Below, one piece after another: positions 33,111 to 46,900 of a DNA stretch of 64,000 bases (within the stretch, counting starts at the first letter, position 1; each line of letters opens with the position of its first letter). The notes below the pieces were generated by a model that worked only from the letters and a program-made list of their open reading frames with translations, was not told the origin of the DNA and ran no database searches. Source of the DNA: Limanda limanda. Taxonomy: Eukaryota > Chordata > Actinopteri > Pleuronectiformes > Pleuronectidae. The DNA lies in assembly GCF_963576545.1 (NCBI RefSeq), contig NC_083645.1:4736930-4800929 (forward strand), written 5' to 3'. The position numbers were made by a program, and so were the translations under genes.

Positions 33111-34133
33111 ACAAACATTTCAATATCACAATAGTGGGCTGAAAACACAAATTTAGCCTTTTTGCTAAATCCAATAGCAAATATGGTTTGATTAGATCAG
33201 CCACTGAGGTGATGATCTGTCAAGTAAAGCAATATGGTATGTTACATTTTTTAATATATGAATTTATCGACTCAGAATATCCACGTTTTTTTCTATTAAC
33301 TGTATAAATTTTATGTCAGACATTTTTTTAATTTTGTAAGTGTAAACGTGTTTTCTATGGAAAATCTGTGTAGTTAGGTTATTTCTATACTGTGGTTAGT
33401 ACACATTACTCCTAAGGTATTTTTTTGTTTTTTAACCGTCATCCAATAAAAATCATCATGTATAGGAACCTTACACACTGATTCCGATGTGTTTATTATT
33501 CTATTTGTTCCATATATTGGGATTTGGAGATAAAATGGACGCAAGCAGTGAGGATGATTTTGTTGTACCCTCACTTCATGGAGAACAGACAAAGAAACAT
33601 TTGGGTCCATCTAATCCAGAGAAGCCGTCAGGAATTAGGAGAATTTCATATTCTGAACAAGGAGCTGCAAAATAATCACAATGGCTTCCGGGTCTATTTC
33701 AGGATGTCAGTGCACTACTAACAGCACTGAGACTGCATATTAGAAAACAGAAAACACATTTCCGTGTGTCCAATTGATCCTAAAGAGCGACTGCCAGTTT
33801 GTCGAGGTGAGGAAACACACACACTCACAAACACACACACAAACACAGGGCCGATATATTATTAGCTTTTATTAGTGTAACAACAAGGCACAAAACTGGG
33901 AAGGAACAAAATGTGAATGCCACAGTGCGACATCATATTTTTGTTTTAAAACTTTTGAGACAATTTTAGAAGAAAAATCAAGACTTGGTGTGCAAAGACA
34001 TGAAGGTGAGATAGGGGAATTGGTATGAATCACATGCTTAATGTGAATAATTAAAATCTCAAGTGAAGACATGGTTTAAGGGTTAGGGTCAAGCTAAGGT
34101 TATGGTGTTCAGGAAATAAATACAATTAATTTA

Positions 34134-34193
<60 letters not shown>

Positions 34194-35815
34194 TGTGTGT
34201 GTGTCTGAGAACAGTGAGGGAGCTCAGCAGTGTTCTGCTTTGTCTTGATATCAGCAATAATCTCCCATTACTCATTTAGTCATTTCTACTGCCAGACTCC
34301 AGCAGGGGAGCAATGACACCCAGCAAGAGATAAAGGGTTAGAGAGATAGAGGAGGGAAAGAAGGAGGGAGAAAAGCAGAGAAGGGGGGAAACAGAGGGAT
34401 GAGTGGCCAAGAAAGAGATAGGATGGAGTGATGGAAAAGACGGACCAGAAGTTGAAAGAGGGAAGGAAAACGGCCTACACAGCAGTAAGAGGAAGTGAAA
34501 GGTCGAGAGAAAGAAGAGAGATGGCAAAGCAGGTTGACAGCAGAGAAAGGCAGAATAGAAAAACGGAAGAGGTTTAAATAGCGGAGATGGAAGGAGCAGG
34601 AAGTGGTGTGGAAAAATACAGAGACAGCAGAGAGAAAGAGAGAAGAGGAAGAGCAAAAAAAAGGAGTAGTGGCATGAAACGTGGGAAAGAAAAGTAGGGG
34701 GCTCGCTGTTCCACATTGTGAACTGATAAAGACGCTTGGCTCATTTTTTCCCATCTCCTCTGTTTGTCATCCCCCTTTTTAATCACCCGTCCTTTACTCA
34801 GCTATAATTGTCTTGATCTTTCTTATTATCTCTCTCTAATTCTTTCATCACTCCGTCTATGGCTGATTCTTTCTTATATTGATGTCAGCGACATCTGACA
34901 TCATCAGACATGAATTCTAAGAAATGCACAGAGATGATTTACATAGTATGGAGTCCCAAAGAGTACAAGATTGAAAAATGAAAAAAAACAATGAAAATTA
35001 AATGTTGCAGATGCAATTATAATGTTCAAAATAAGTTTTTTTTTTTTTTTTAAATAAAGGAGGGGACATTAGAACATAAACGAATGGAAATCATAAAACA
35101 TAAATAAATGAACTAATTGTCAAATTGTTTAAGATAACGTTTATAAAACAAAATGCAATATACATTTTATTACAGTAATATTTATATTTCTTGAATGACA
35201 CTATGTGACTTTTTACTTCATATTTTTACTTTTACTGACACTAACCTCTCCTTCCTCACCTTCCATGCAGAAGAGTTTTCTCCTTTTTGGAAAACCTCCT
35301 TGAAAAAAAAGAAGAAAAAAAACACAAATGAGTAATTTTAAATAAAAAACAATATTAAAGTAATTTAAATAAACTCTTTGGAGGTAATTTGAAAATGCCA
35401 TGACATAGAAGTGTACATTTAATATTGAACACGTGGCTTGTAGTTATCAATATTAATTAAAGTGAAGGTTGTCAAGGAATCTAATTAATTACATGTTTTG
35501 TTTTTAATTAAAATGATTTTCTTCATCAATATTTGCCTTGATAAGCAAGCTACACACTGTACCAAGTACTCAATTTACTAAATAAGGTATTTTGTGCTGC
35601 AATGTCATTAGTGTATTTGTCCCTGTGTTGTTCATGCTTCATGCTGTTGTGCTTAAAAGTGTTCAGTTTATGTCCAGTCTGCAAACTGAGTTTTCCCTCT
35701 ACCACATTGTGAGCTGCACTCACTAAAACACTATGTTCCTTTATGTGACATTTTCAGAGGTTTTCTGAGCGTGCTGTCTGTGGTTCAGAACGAGTGTTCT
35801 TCTCAGTGGCGGCTG
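33111..35815. other. Stretch with microsatellite and purine-rich DNA
   Basis: A GT microsatellite lies at 34135-34204. A long purine-rich run follows at about 34330-34690 on the plus strand; the minus-strand Ser/Phe/Pro-rich frames there are artefacts. AT-rich sequence follows. No gene is recognised. Confidence 0.6.
34135..34204. repeat. (GT)n microsatellite
   Basis: About 70 bases of GT with one interruption near 34191. Confidence 0.97.
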
Positions 35816-35960
35816 TGGGTCAGGAGGAAAAGCGGGTCAGTCTATTAATTGGAAGGTCTGTGGTTCAATCCCTTGCTCCTGCACTTCACAGGTCTAGGGA
35901 TGCTTGGTCAAGATACTGAACCCAAATTGTCCCTGATTCCTGTAAAATATACAGTATATC
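35816..35960 (+). repeat. tRNA-derived SINE, 5' part, plus orientation
   Basis: GGCGGCTGTGGGTCAGGAGG (A-box region) is followed by GGTTCAATCCC at 35862-35872 (B-box), then CAAGATACTGAACCCAAATT. The head matches the SINEs at 16222-16430 and 26774-26965 in the opposite orientation. The 3' body and tail are missing. Confidence 0.65.
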
Positions 35961-36009
35961 CCTCCATTCATCCATTATTGTCCTGTTATCAGAGCTTGGG
36001 GGGAGTTAG

Positions 36010-36260
36010 CTGGGCAGATAGGATATCCCAGCCATCCCTCTGTCTAACCATGCTTTCCACATCTTCCTAGGGGATCCTGAGGCGTTCCTCGGTCAGATGG
36101 GGTATGTAATCCCCCCAGTGAGTCTCCTCTCAGTTTGGCATGCTTATTAAACCTCCAAATGGGGGGGGGGGCGCTAACTGATCCCCGAACCACCTCAACT
36201 GTCCCCTTTTGACACAAGGGAGCACCAGCTCCCTCTCGATGTCTGAACTTCTACCTTTAT
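36010..36260 (-). mobile_element. Non-LTR retrotransposon C-terminal remnant
   Basis: On the minus strand, from about 36245, one frame gives VKRGQLRWFGDQLA. After a gap another gives THWGDYIPHLTEERLRIP, a stop, then EDVES. In fish LINE proteins I recall QLRWFGHLVRM followed by TRWRDYISRLAWERLGIP and EELE at the C-terminus after the reverse transcriptase. The match in order and spacing is good, but the copy is frameshifted and has a stop. It begins next to the SINE at 35816-35960. Confidence 0.65.
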
Positions 36261-39200
36261 CTCCCACTGGATGTGTGAGCAGCTTGTGTTCATAGCAGAA
36301 TGTATTGCTTATTATTTCTGCATCTATAGAATGGCCACACTGCCGTCGTGAGATGTGCGTCTCCTCTCGAGAGTCGGGGTCTTGCTTATTGTCTCTGCAA
36401 ACTGGAGAATGTGTTTAATATGTTGCAAAGATTGAAAACATCCCTTGGCCTTTCCTTGATTTGTTTTTTATTGTTATTTTCATAGGACTGAGATATACAT
36501 GGCTTCATACTGTAGAGTCTTGGTATTAAGTTGAGAACATATGCCTACTATTAAAAGAGGAAATCCAGATGTAGCTGTAGTATGTGGAAGCTCTGCAGCA
36601 GATACTCTCCCTGCGCAAACAACAGACACAAGCGAGACGCAACTAATCAGGGATACAACCATCACTTGGCTGCACACACACACAGTGTGGCCCAGGCATA
36701 AGGCTGAACTTCAGGTTTTCATAAAATCATATAGACATCCTCACCTGACCTTAACTGGGTTGTTGCTATTCACCAGGTGCCTCATTTATCTAAAGCATGA
36801 GTGGGTTAAGCTCTAAATCTGAACTTCCTGTAATCACAAGAAAGTCAGAATCAATAATAAGCAATTAATAAACAATGATGATTTACCTCTGCCTGTGTGT
36901 ATGGGAACCAGACTTTCTTTTGAAGGAAAAGAAACAGCTGAGCTAGGGCTGAATGGGATGAGCCAAACATTGTCTTGAAAATGACAGTGTGGGGTGGGAA
37001 AGGTGATAAGTGTTGTGAACACTGTGTCACGTCTAATAAGAAGTCTGACAGAGGGGAAGATGAAGTGGGTTGATGTCAAGAATGTGACAAAACACTACAG
37101 CATTGCAGCTCACACAACGACTTCAGTGGCACCACTCATGTATGGAATGATAAAAATAAAAAATTATTTTGACACTGTAGCTGACAATGTACATAACATA
37201 AAAGGTAGTTAATTCACTTAATAAATCCATGTTTTCAACATGATGCCATTAAAACATCTCTAGTTATTTACCATGCTACACTCCACAAACTGAGCCTGGG
37301 TTGATGATCTGCCACGTGTGTAGAGACTCCACCACACTGCATTCTGCGTAAGTTAACGGATGGAGAACGGAGAAGGTCTCTCTGAAGGGGAAGGAACTTC
37401 AGTGAGGCGCTTTACTTGTTCACAAAACAGCGTTACAGTGTGACCGTGACACTGTTTCAAGTCGTACATAAATCTCCCCTAAACTTGATGTCAAATATTT
37501 GCAGTGACAAAGCAAATAGGTGACAATACACTTTGTTCATAGTTCATAGAGTTCTTAACAATGTTACAACATTATTTACAGGGGGAAATATTACAGAGAA
37601 AGTTCTGGTGCAGAGGCAGGAGCCTGGCACACCCAGAGCAGGGCCATTAAACAATACTCAGGTGTCTTTGTGTATAAGAATGCTATGATTAACCATATCA
37701 AATGTAATACTTAATCTAAAATAACAAAAATCGAGCAGTGACCTATAGTGCGGTTGGTAATAGGTCATTAGTAAACATATCAGGTGCTGTCTCAGAACTG
37801 TGAAGATCCCTGAAACCAGACTGGAAACTGTTGAAACACAAAATGATTGTGCATAAAATATATGTTTTCCAGAACGTTAGATCCAAAATTGATAAAACAT
37901 CACAAACCCATATTTCATTTTTATGAATTGAGCCATTGTTGCACTCTGTGGTCACTCATAACAACAAATTAGGTGGATCCCACTTCAGTTACCCTTTTCC
38001 CTTCCTAACTTTTCATTAGCCTCATTTTCAGTTGACACATTATTACATTAATTCATGATGGTTATGCCGGAGTTATGTTTCTCCAGGCCTAATGTAGGAA
38101 AGCGTGCACAAGGGGGAATTGCTTGGATATGTTTGCATGGTCTTTCCATTATACTTACATGTATTTTCCTCTGTCTCAAACCCGTCTGTCAACTTCCTGG
38201 ACAGGCATCTATAGCTGAGAGTGTGTTACAGTGCCATTCTATAGAGTCTCTATTTAGACATTTACATAAACTGCATCTGCAGTCGAATCAGAACTCCACC
38301 TTTAATCCCATCTGCAAAGATCAACAGCACACCTTCTTGGATTGGAACCAAGGACCAGGGGCAGAGGGCAGCAGGTCAGGTGTGTCGTCTGTTCAGAGCA
38401 GCGTTGGAGTTTGTGTCCATATAGGTTTCCTAACTGTCTACGCAGGGTTATTCCTCTCTACATAATGGTTTTAGTGTATGCAAGGTTAGAGGAGTTAAAT
38501 GTACACACACTCTCTCGACAGAAGGAGAAACGTATAAATCTGTTTTTTTGCTTTGACAGCAGGAAATGCGCCATTTACACTAATAAAAAAAGGCTTTTAA
38601 AGTAAAGTTTATTGCACGCTTCATCATATTTTCAGTTTAAATTAAATATAACTTTTAGCCTCCTGTTTCATTTTGCATTCAGCTATTTCACATTAATTTT
38701 GAAATGTATGCACACCAGCATCTCTGTAGCTGTGGCTAAGGTACTTCTTAGTGCAGTCTGAGATTCTGTACGTTGCTTTTCACAGCACTTTTTCTTCTTA
38801 CAGCATCACCTCATTATGACTCCATGAGCGTAAACAGGAAAGCCTGAACCATCCTCTCAGTTCAACTTCTACTGCACCTCATTGTCAAAGCGGAATTACT
38901 CGCTCTTGCTCTTTGGAGATTGTGCTCACGTGACTCACGGTTAACAATGTAACAGCTTCCCTCTTACAAGGCGAGTGCAGTTTAATGGGAGGGATTAGGT
39001 AAGGGGCAGCGAACGAGTTCAGCACAAAACATTAATCTGGCCACCTGAGGAAATACGAAGCAGGAGATAAGGGATGTAGTGTGTTCAGATTAATTGAGGT
39101 GTTTAATGTATGGAGGAGTGATTATTAGTTGAGGTGTTTATGAGGTTCCGTCCAGTAGTTTAGCTGATACTGAGGAAAATCCTGAACGAATGCCAAATCC

Positions 39201-40034
39201 CAACATTTTACGTTTTTAACAGCCCACTGTAGTCACCAGCAAAGTTGGAAAAACATTAGAGTGATGCAGTACAGAAGGTAATGTATATCAAACATGCAGA
39301 TTAGTACATTTAGTGAAGTCATGCCTTCATTAATGTTGAAAATATTCACCTCATGCATCATGCGATCTTAAGTTAACCATGGTAACACTTTTCCAATAAT
39401 TATTCCCTTGTATAGCCGAAAGACCAGAGGTAATGATTGTAGCATGAATGCGGTGGTGGTTCCAGCAAATTTAAATGGTTAGTAAACATCTCTTACATGG
39501 TGCTTTTATCCAAAGTGCTCCATTGGTAGGTTAGACCTGCATTCCTTTCTGGTTTAGCAGCTGTAGCTATACATACATTATGTTGTGGGCAGTTTGTAGA
39601 TGCTAGCCATAAGGGCTAGTCACACTTGAATGCCCTTGACAAAAAGCAAATCATTTAACGTACTAGCTTTGCAATGACAGTAGAGTTTAAGATAAGTGAT
39701 GTTACATCATGCTTAAATACAGCAATCATAGGAGACCGTTTAAACAACAGACGCACAACTTGCAGGCATTTGGCTTCAATGTTGTTTATTGTGTGTTGGT
39801 TAAGACAAAACCCCCAAAAATAAGTGAGTGAATACACAACACAGAAAACTGAACTACTGGTCAGTAACAAGTGGAGTTGTGCTCCTGCAGGAGCACCTGC
39901 CACAACTGTGATGCGAGTGTATATACTAAAACAAACATGCGACCAGCAGCAAATTAAACTTGCTCATATGAATTACGGTGATTTAAAAGGCCAAATACAG
40001 GAGGAACTAGAATTACAGCTCTACCTGTGACCAC
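36261..40034. other. Stretch without recognised genes
   Basis: No exon or repeat family is recognised. The frames at 36541-36816 and 38055-38465 have no known motif and are probably chance. Confidence 0.5.
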
Positions 40035-40270
40035 AAAAATCAAATCAGTGAGCTAAATTTGAAAGAATTCCCTTGAGTTGTTCCTGATATATTTAATTCA
40101 TAGTGACCTTGACCTTTGACCACCAAATTTGTATCAGGTCATCTATGAGTTAAAGTGAATTGTGCTAGATGTAATGAAATCCCTGACAGGCAGTCCTGAT
40201 ATATCACATTCACAGGAACCTGAGGTCATTATGACCTTGATATTCCCTCAAGCTGATCTTAAGTGTAGGA
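40035..40270 (+). repeat. Old dispersed fish repeat (GACCTTTGACC type), first copy
   Basis: Contains TGACCTTGACCTTTGACCAC, CAGGTCATCTATGAGTTAAA and CCTGATATATCACATTCACA, the phrases of a dispersed repeat common in fish. Strongly diverged. About 450 bp of unassigned sequence, including a short GT run and an AATAAA, separates it from a second copy in the same orientation. Confidence 0.5.
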
Positions 40271-40714
40271 GCCATATTAACCTTTGTTATCTTTCTTTAT
40301 TAGCCATGCATGTGTGTGTGTGTGTGTGAGAGTGACACTGTGTCTGTAGGTGTTTTTACCCCACCTACAGGACGCCTGAACTGAACCTGAGAGGCGAAGG
40401 GTGGAGCCAAGAGGAAAGGCTTAAAGAGCCAGCCACAAGAGCATCTGGGCGTGGCTGAGCGAGGCAACACTTTTTTGACCATGTTTTGTGACGTTCAATG
40501 TGCTCTACGAGAGACTCTTTAGTTTAATGTATTTAGTTTGTTTCAAGCAATTTGTAAACCATCTTTTTTCTACAATAAATGGCCAAAGGGACCAACCGGA
40601 CAAACCTCTACTCCTCATCTTTTATACATGCGTCAGGATCAAACCCAACTCAGCCACCAGTAGCAGTAAAATAGAAATTGCTGCTACATTAAGATATCAC
40701 GCAAATCCATAAAC

Positions 40715-40910
40715 ATACTTCAAGAGGCCACCGTGACCTTCACCTTTACCATTGTTTTCCAAAATCTGAACTGTTCATTCTTGAGTACAAGTGAAAGTTT
40801 GCACCAAAGTAATTCCCTCAAGGTGTTCTTGTGATATTGCACTCATGAGAATGGGAAGGACGTACGGACGGATGGAAAGACAACCCCCCAAAAAAAGCCA
40901 CTGCCAACTG
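40715..40910 (+). repeat. Old dispersed fish repeat (GACCTTTGACC type), second copy
   Basis: GTGACCTTCACCTTTACCAT, then ATTCCCTCAAGGTGTTCTTG and GAGAATGGGAAGGACGTACG. It is the same family as 40035-40270 but closer to the consensus I recall. The open frame at 40791-41300 starts inside it and is not a gene. Confidence 0.6.
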
Positions 40911-43900
40911 GCTTTTGCCAGAGTTCAGGTTAGTCTAGGTGAGGTTTGCAGAGAGTGGGACTGTAGAGGCAGCCGAGGGAACTGGAGGCAAGTAAACACT
41001 GAAGTTTACTGCGGTAAAAGCTTTTTATGTATTGGTATTTATTCCAGGAATGACATGCTCTTCTTCTCCTGCCCCCTTCCTTTTGCACCCCCATTACTCT
41101 CCATACAATTATTTTGTTCAGGGGACCTATGTAGTCCAGACACAGTTGATCGGAATCTCATTAATCAGAAGTACGGTGGAATAAAAAGGAGAGAAAATTA
41201 TGAGCAAAAAGGCTTCCACATATCCCTGCACACTCAAACAAGCCCCACACAAAGCAGCCAAACCAAACCACTTGGTGAAAATCCCCACGGAGATAATTAG
41301 ACTTACGTCCAGATGAATATCTCTCACTGCACTGATTAGCACGATGCTGGTAAAAACAAACAGAAAGAAAGAAGAAACCCTAACCTATGCATGTGGGTAA
41401 GTACTCACACTATGTCAAAAGAGGACACACACACACACACAGACACAGACACACAGACACACACACACACACACACACACGCACCACACAGACAGAGTAT
41501 AAAGTAGCATCATGCCATTTCCTTTCTAACAGAGAGGCCATAACACTCTCTGAACCAGTAAATCACTTTTCATCCCCCTAATGCAGCTCTTCAGCTCTTC
41601 AGCTTTCTCATTTCTTTGTTTCTCTCCTCATCTGTTTTTGTCTCTCTGCCTCTCTGTCGCCGTACATCTTTCTCCTCTCTCTCACACGGTTCCCTTGCCT
41701 CGATCTCTCAAAGTAAAAACTGCTGCCAGTCCAGTGGCTCGTGTGGAGCCAGCATACGGAGGTAGCAGAGCAGATGTAATTTGCCTATGGAGCTAAGATT
41801 GAAGTGAGAAATAGGTAGAAAAACATATTCGAGTCATATGGAGAAAAAAAGTAGAGTCCGACCTTTGTGGATTTTAGGGGGCTGATATCAATATTTGGGT
41901 AAAACAGAAAAGAGAATTAGAATAATTGAAAATAAAGTAAAGTCATTTGTTTGTGTGTTGTTTTTGTGTGTTTGTGCAATGTGGCTGGAAAAAGATCTCA
42001 GAAAATTAAAAGTGTGACAGTGGATGAGTTTGTTGACTTGGAGTTGTGTGGCTGCAGGTGCAGGCCTCATGCGGTGAAACAGTAAAAATCATTTCACTTC
42101 ATGTTCTGGCCTCCTGCTGAATGTTATTCAACATTTTCCCATTAAACCAAGGGGAGCTTGATGCAGGTGATAATTTTTCTAATTTAACAGTGTTTTAAAT
42201 TATCATTTGATACATTGTTAATGAGTTTGATGTTTTAGGAAATAAGCGAATTAACTTTATTCACACTTAGATTCTTAGAAATGACTATAATCACACGTTG
42301 AATTACACATCTTGCAGACAGCATGTTTTTCTCCATATATAGAAGTAAGCAACTGTTTAACAATATAATAATTATAAATAATGTATCGTGTTGGCCATAT
42401 CAGCTTGGCATGATTATTCATGGATTCCTCTTTCTTCTGTTTCCATTGGCAACAATCATTTGATGCAGCTTTTGTATTTAATGGGCCTAATTAGTCCAGA
42501 ATGACCATTCTTTAAGTTTGTCAAACTTATATATTCGTTTGTCTGTGAAGATTCTCAGATTTTCAGGTCAGGGGGTTCGTACTCAAACGTCCCACAAGTT
42601 GACCAAGGCTTCAACGACGTGTATGTTTAACATAGGATTTCTCAACCAGAGGTACAGACCCACAGAGGTTCAATATCTGAAACGTCCCACCAATCAATTA
42701 GATACTGAAGGAGTCTCAGATCTGGTATGAGGTGAAATGTCAAGTAACCCCAAGCAAATGCAGTTTCCTATGAACTCATGTCCAACTCCAGAGGATATAA
42801 AGATGGTTTAAGTTTTCATCGGGCCATCTAATGAAGAAAAATGAACTATGACTTTTTACAACTTGTTCAGTCGACTGTCAACTAAGGCAGCCGGGAAACT
42901 TTTAAAGTAAGAACATTTTTAACTGAGAAACTTTTGAGTAGAGATAGTTCAAAGTGTCTCCTTTGAACTCTCCGTATGATGAAAACCCGCAGTTGCCGCA
43001 TTGACAGTTTTGTGGAGTCTGACTATGAACTCATTAGTTGAAGGATTTCGACATTTAAGTGCTTGATTTAAGATGCTTCAAATTAAGAAGTGTATGTGTC
43101 AGTGTCTGTCTGTGGATCATCTGGTGTGATATCTCTTTATGGACGGTAACTATAATCAGCCTGATAGACGGAATAGAGTAGAATAACAGTCTGAGGAGAA
43201 ATCGGTGTCCTAAATATAGACGACCCTCTGAAGCCACATTTCGGCTGGATTTCTTTTTTTTATTTGAGAGAAACATTAAAAGTCTGACTTATCACCGACA
43301 TTAATGTGCCACTGAGATTAGGGTAGTGAGACGCCCTCAGCGGTTACTGGCAGGGTTCTCCAGCACACACACACATGCACACACTTTTGAAACGGGAGCG
43401 CGAGAGCCACATTTAGAAAGTCGGGCAGTTCCACGTTTTCAATTAAAACTTGAAAGGCAAAAACCATTTGACATTAATAACTGAGACGCATGCCGTCTCT
43501 GCTGTGTCAAATCTTGCTTAATTAATTGTATCTACATGAGTTTAAAGGGTCAAAAACGTCCTCCAGTTAGAAGGGCATAATTGTCAATACTTAATTCAAA
43601 TGAGAAGATGCATATCGTGTTTTTGCATGTTAACGGAACCCTTTGCAGTACTATCATTTTGACGTTAATGTTTAAAGCTAGAGCTCAAATGAGCTTTCTA
43701 AGTGAAGCCCTCTCGGATTAATGCCTTTCATATCTGTCATGTGTTTTCTGCGCCCACAAGATTGAAGACACAGTCCGCACTCTGTTGAATGGTGAAAGTT
43801 TAGACACAGGCTGGTAATCCATTAATAGGACTGGTTTAGCACTCACCCAGATGGAGCAGCTTGACTCAGACTAGAATAATCCAATCAGCTCTCGGCAGTG

Positions 43901-46900
43901 TTGAACGTTCAACACAGTTAATAGGATCGCTTTGTGGGAACGGATGATCTCATCCGACAACTCCAAGCTGGATGGAAGAGTGACGCCTGCCCACTGGAGG
44001 ACAAATCAGACGTGTTGAAATCCTCATACACCACAGAGAAATGTGCTGTTTACCATGTGAAACCTGTTGGTTTATCTCCTCATTGTTTCTAACTCAAAGA
44101 TAACTTACAAATTGTTTTCGGATTTTGAGTTTTCTGAAGAAATATGGATGGAGAAGGGTGTAAGTGTCCCTGGGATATTGAGCCTGGATAAAACCCTGTG
44201 TATTGTAAACCTTAGCACGTCCTGTCAAATAAATATCCATAATGCAAATCACTAGACAAACTCCATGTGCTGAATAGGACCGTGTGAAATTATCAGAAGC
44301 CACAGGATAGGTAGCAGATGGAGCTTGTGGTGAGACTGGTTTGTCAGCTGCTGTTTCAGAATGACCTTTGAGCCTCATATAGGATTAATGACAGTTTTTG
44401 CACAATGCTTTAGGTGGAAGGAAAGTGGATTCAGCACTAAAATCACCCCCCTTTTTTACTAAGTTACTGTATTTTACTCTGCTGTGACATGTAAATTGAG
44501 ATTATTTATGAATAGTCAATTGTGGGTCATCACCGACGCATATAATGTTGCAAAGGTGTAATTTTTCTCTGCATTTTGAAATTGTTAGCATAATGGACAT
44601 GCCATGGACACTACTTGTTTTTGCATACATTTCACACTCAGAATTTGAATTATTATCTAACAACACACATAATCTTATAATTTAAAGGGTTGTAAAGTTG
44701 GTTGTTTCAAAGTGCCAGGGTGATAGGTGGTTTTAGTACAAATCTTTTATCGGATTGTATTATGCTGTGCCTGATTTTACCTCTACTCTTTATTTGTGAT
44801 AGTAGTGCGTGTTATGTTTCTCATGGTGTATTTGACTATTTTTCAGTTGTATTGCTGTTCTATTGCCTGTCTCATCTTGAAAAGGATCTTTACCAATCCC
44901 TTTTCACCAACACTGACCTAAGTGCTAGTTCTAGGCCGGTGCTAGCACTGGTTTGGAGTTGGTTACTTTTTTAGAACACTTACTCACATTTTTTCAGGGC
45001 TAGAGCCATCATAGAACCACAACATTGTTTCACTGTAAACTTCTGCATAGGCTACATCTACACTTTTCCATAATTTGCTAGCCCCAAGCATGACAACAGC
45101 AACAATGGCATGGCTTCTTTGCAAATGATGTTCCTAGCTTTGCCTGCGTTGGCATACAATGTATCTGATGATTTTTTTAAACATTACGGAATTATGGTCA
45201 CAGAGTTCTGGCTTTGATACACCCTCCACCAGACGTCAGCAATTTTGAGATCTAAACCAGCAAAGTGTTGAGGCTGGTGGAATTGAGCCTTCTTTTTTTT
45301 ACATAAAGCTAAAAGGTACCCTGTGGTATTTTGGTGAATTAGTCCCATTTGTATAGACTGTCATGGCTCATTAGCTACCAGCAGCGCCTGTGTAAGCAGG
45401 GATATAAAGACGACAATCAAATGTAATACCTTCGAGATTTGTAGAGAAAATGTATTTATACTTATTTTAATATGATTCCTAAACTCGGCATCAATGGACA
45501 ACAGATAAACTAATACATTATGGACATAAAGCAAGTTAGATTCAAGCAGTGTGTGTTCCAGTTTAAATTTATACCAGTGAAGACAAATAACATGATTATA
45601 CTGTATGATATAGTGTAGATTTCTTATATCTATACACTCAGTATCTACTTTCAGGTTCGACTGACAAAGATGGGCAGAAATAGCACAGGAGTTGTACTGT
45701 AGCCACTATTTCACCTCTTCCTGTTTGCCTTTACTTTGACTGAACGTCCTCTGTCTCTCTTTGCCAGCCTCTCACTCGGTGCTGCTTGCGAGCAGGTTCC
45801 TTTTTTTTTTACTAGAAGAGGCCATTTTTTTAAGACTGCATGACCATCTCCAACTGCTCACCCCAGGCTACTGTCAAATTTCAATTTTCACAAATCAAAC
45901 CATCTCTATAGTGAGATTACAAGCTGAACAGTGGCGTCCAACTGTTCATATTTGCTCTCAGCTGCTTTTATCTGTCTGTCGTAATCTCTGTCACCTCCTT
46001 TCACATTGTTTTTCACTGTCGTTTCTCTCGGTCATATATTCCCTTTCCTTCCACTTTGTCTTTAGCTGCCTTCCCCTCCTCCTCCCCCTCCACCTAGAAA
46101 GGCAAATTTCTTCAGTTAATCTTCAGTTAAATCTCACCCAGTCTTTTTCCCTCTGCTTTTTTGTCATCATCTTCATCTCTACTTTGCATTTCCTTGCCGT
46201 GGAGTTTGAGCAGACGTTCCATACTCGTCCAGAGGGTAAACGTGTTGGCGGATGCTGAATGAAACATTAAACAGCATCTAGCCCGACATTCTTTCAGCTC
46301 CTCTTGGCTGCGAGGAGACTGCTGGAGTAACGCACTCGATTGCATCACCACTTGTCCAGGCCGTTATAAAAACACTGCTCAAGTTTCAGCATGATATTGT
46401 GAGACTGGAATTATGCAAACAAGAGGGCAGCCACACAGTCTGTGCAGTGAAGCAGTGTTTGGCCTCTAACACATGTTGGAAACTTCTTTGGGTGAACAAT
46501 GTCAGTATGTCACCATATGGCCACAATATTAATATGTTGTAATTTTAAAGATAGAGTGGGAAAGTTGTTCCTGAAACACTTTTGTTTTTATGGGTTGAAT
46601 CCTCTTTACGCCCCAATAGCCATCAATAAATAAAGTTGTCTTAAACAAAGAAAAAAGCCGGTGTCTGTGGCTCCTGCAGGACTGTAAATAACACAACAAA
46701 TAATTAATTTTTTAACCAGATGAAACAATGACCGATCTGCCTGCCTGCACGCACCCTGCCCATAATCGTAGTGTACATGACATTTTTATTACTTAAACAG
46801 CTGTTAGCCTGCTAGCCATATCTTAGTCTAAAAACTTTATTTGTGTTTTAGTCTTAACTGGCAGAAAATGAGACTTTTGTAAACTGTGATACAGTCGTTC

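Noticed and set aside
34276..34754. Two minus-strand frames of about 140 codons rich in Ser, Phe and Pro
   Set aside because: Translation of a purine-rich run; no domain, and two equally long overlapping frames.
35862..35872. tRNA gene suggested by a B-box
   Set aside because: No cloverleaf can be drawn; it is the head of a SINE fragment.
40791..41300. 169-codon open frame
   Set aside because: It starts inside a dispersed repeat and shows no motif.
45761..46258. 165-codon open frame
   Set aside because: Pyrimidine-rich sequence, no recognisable domain, no splice or conservation evidence.
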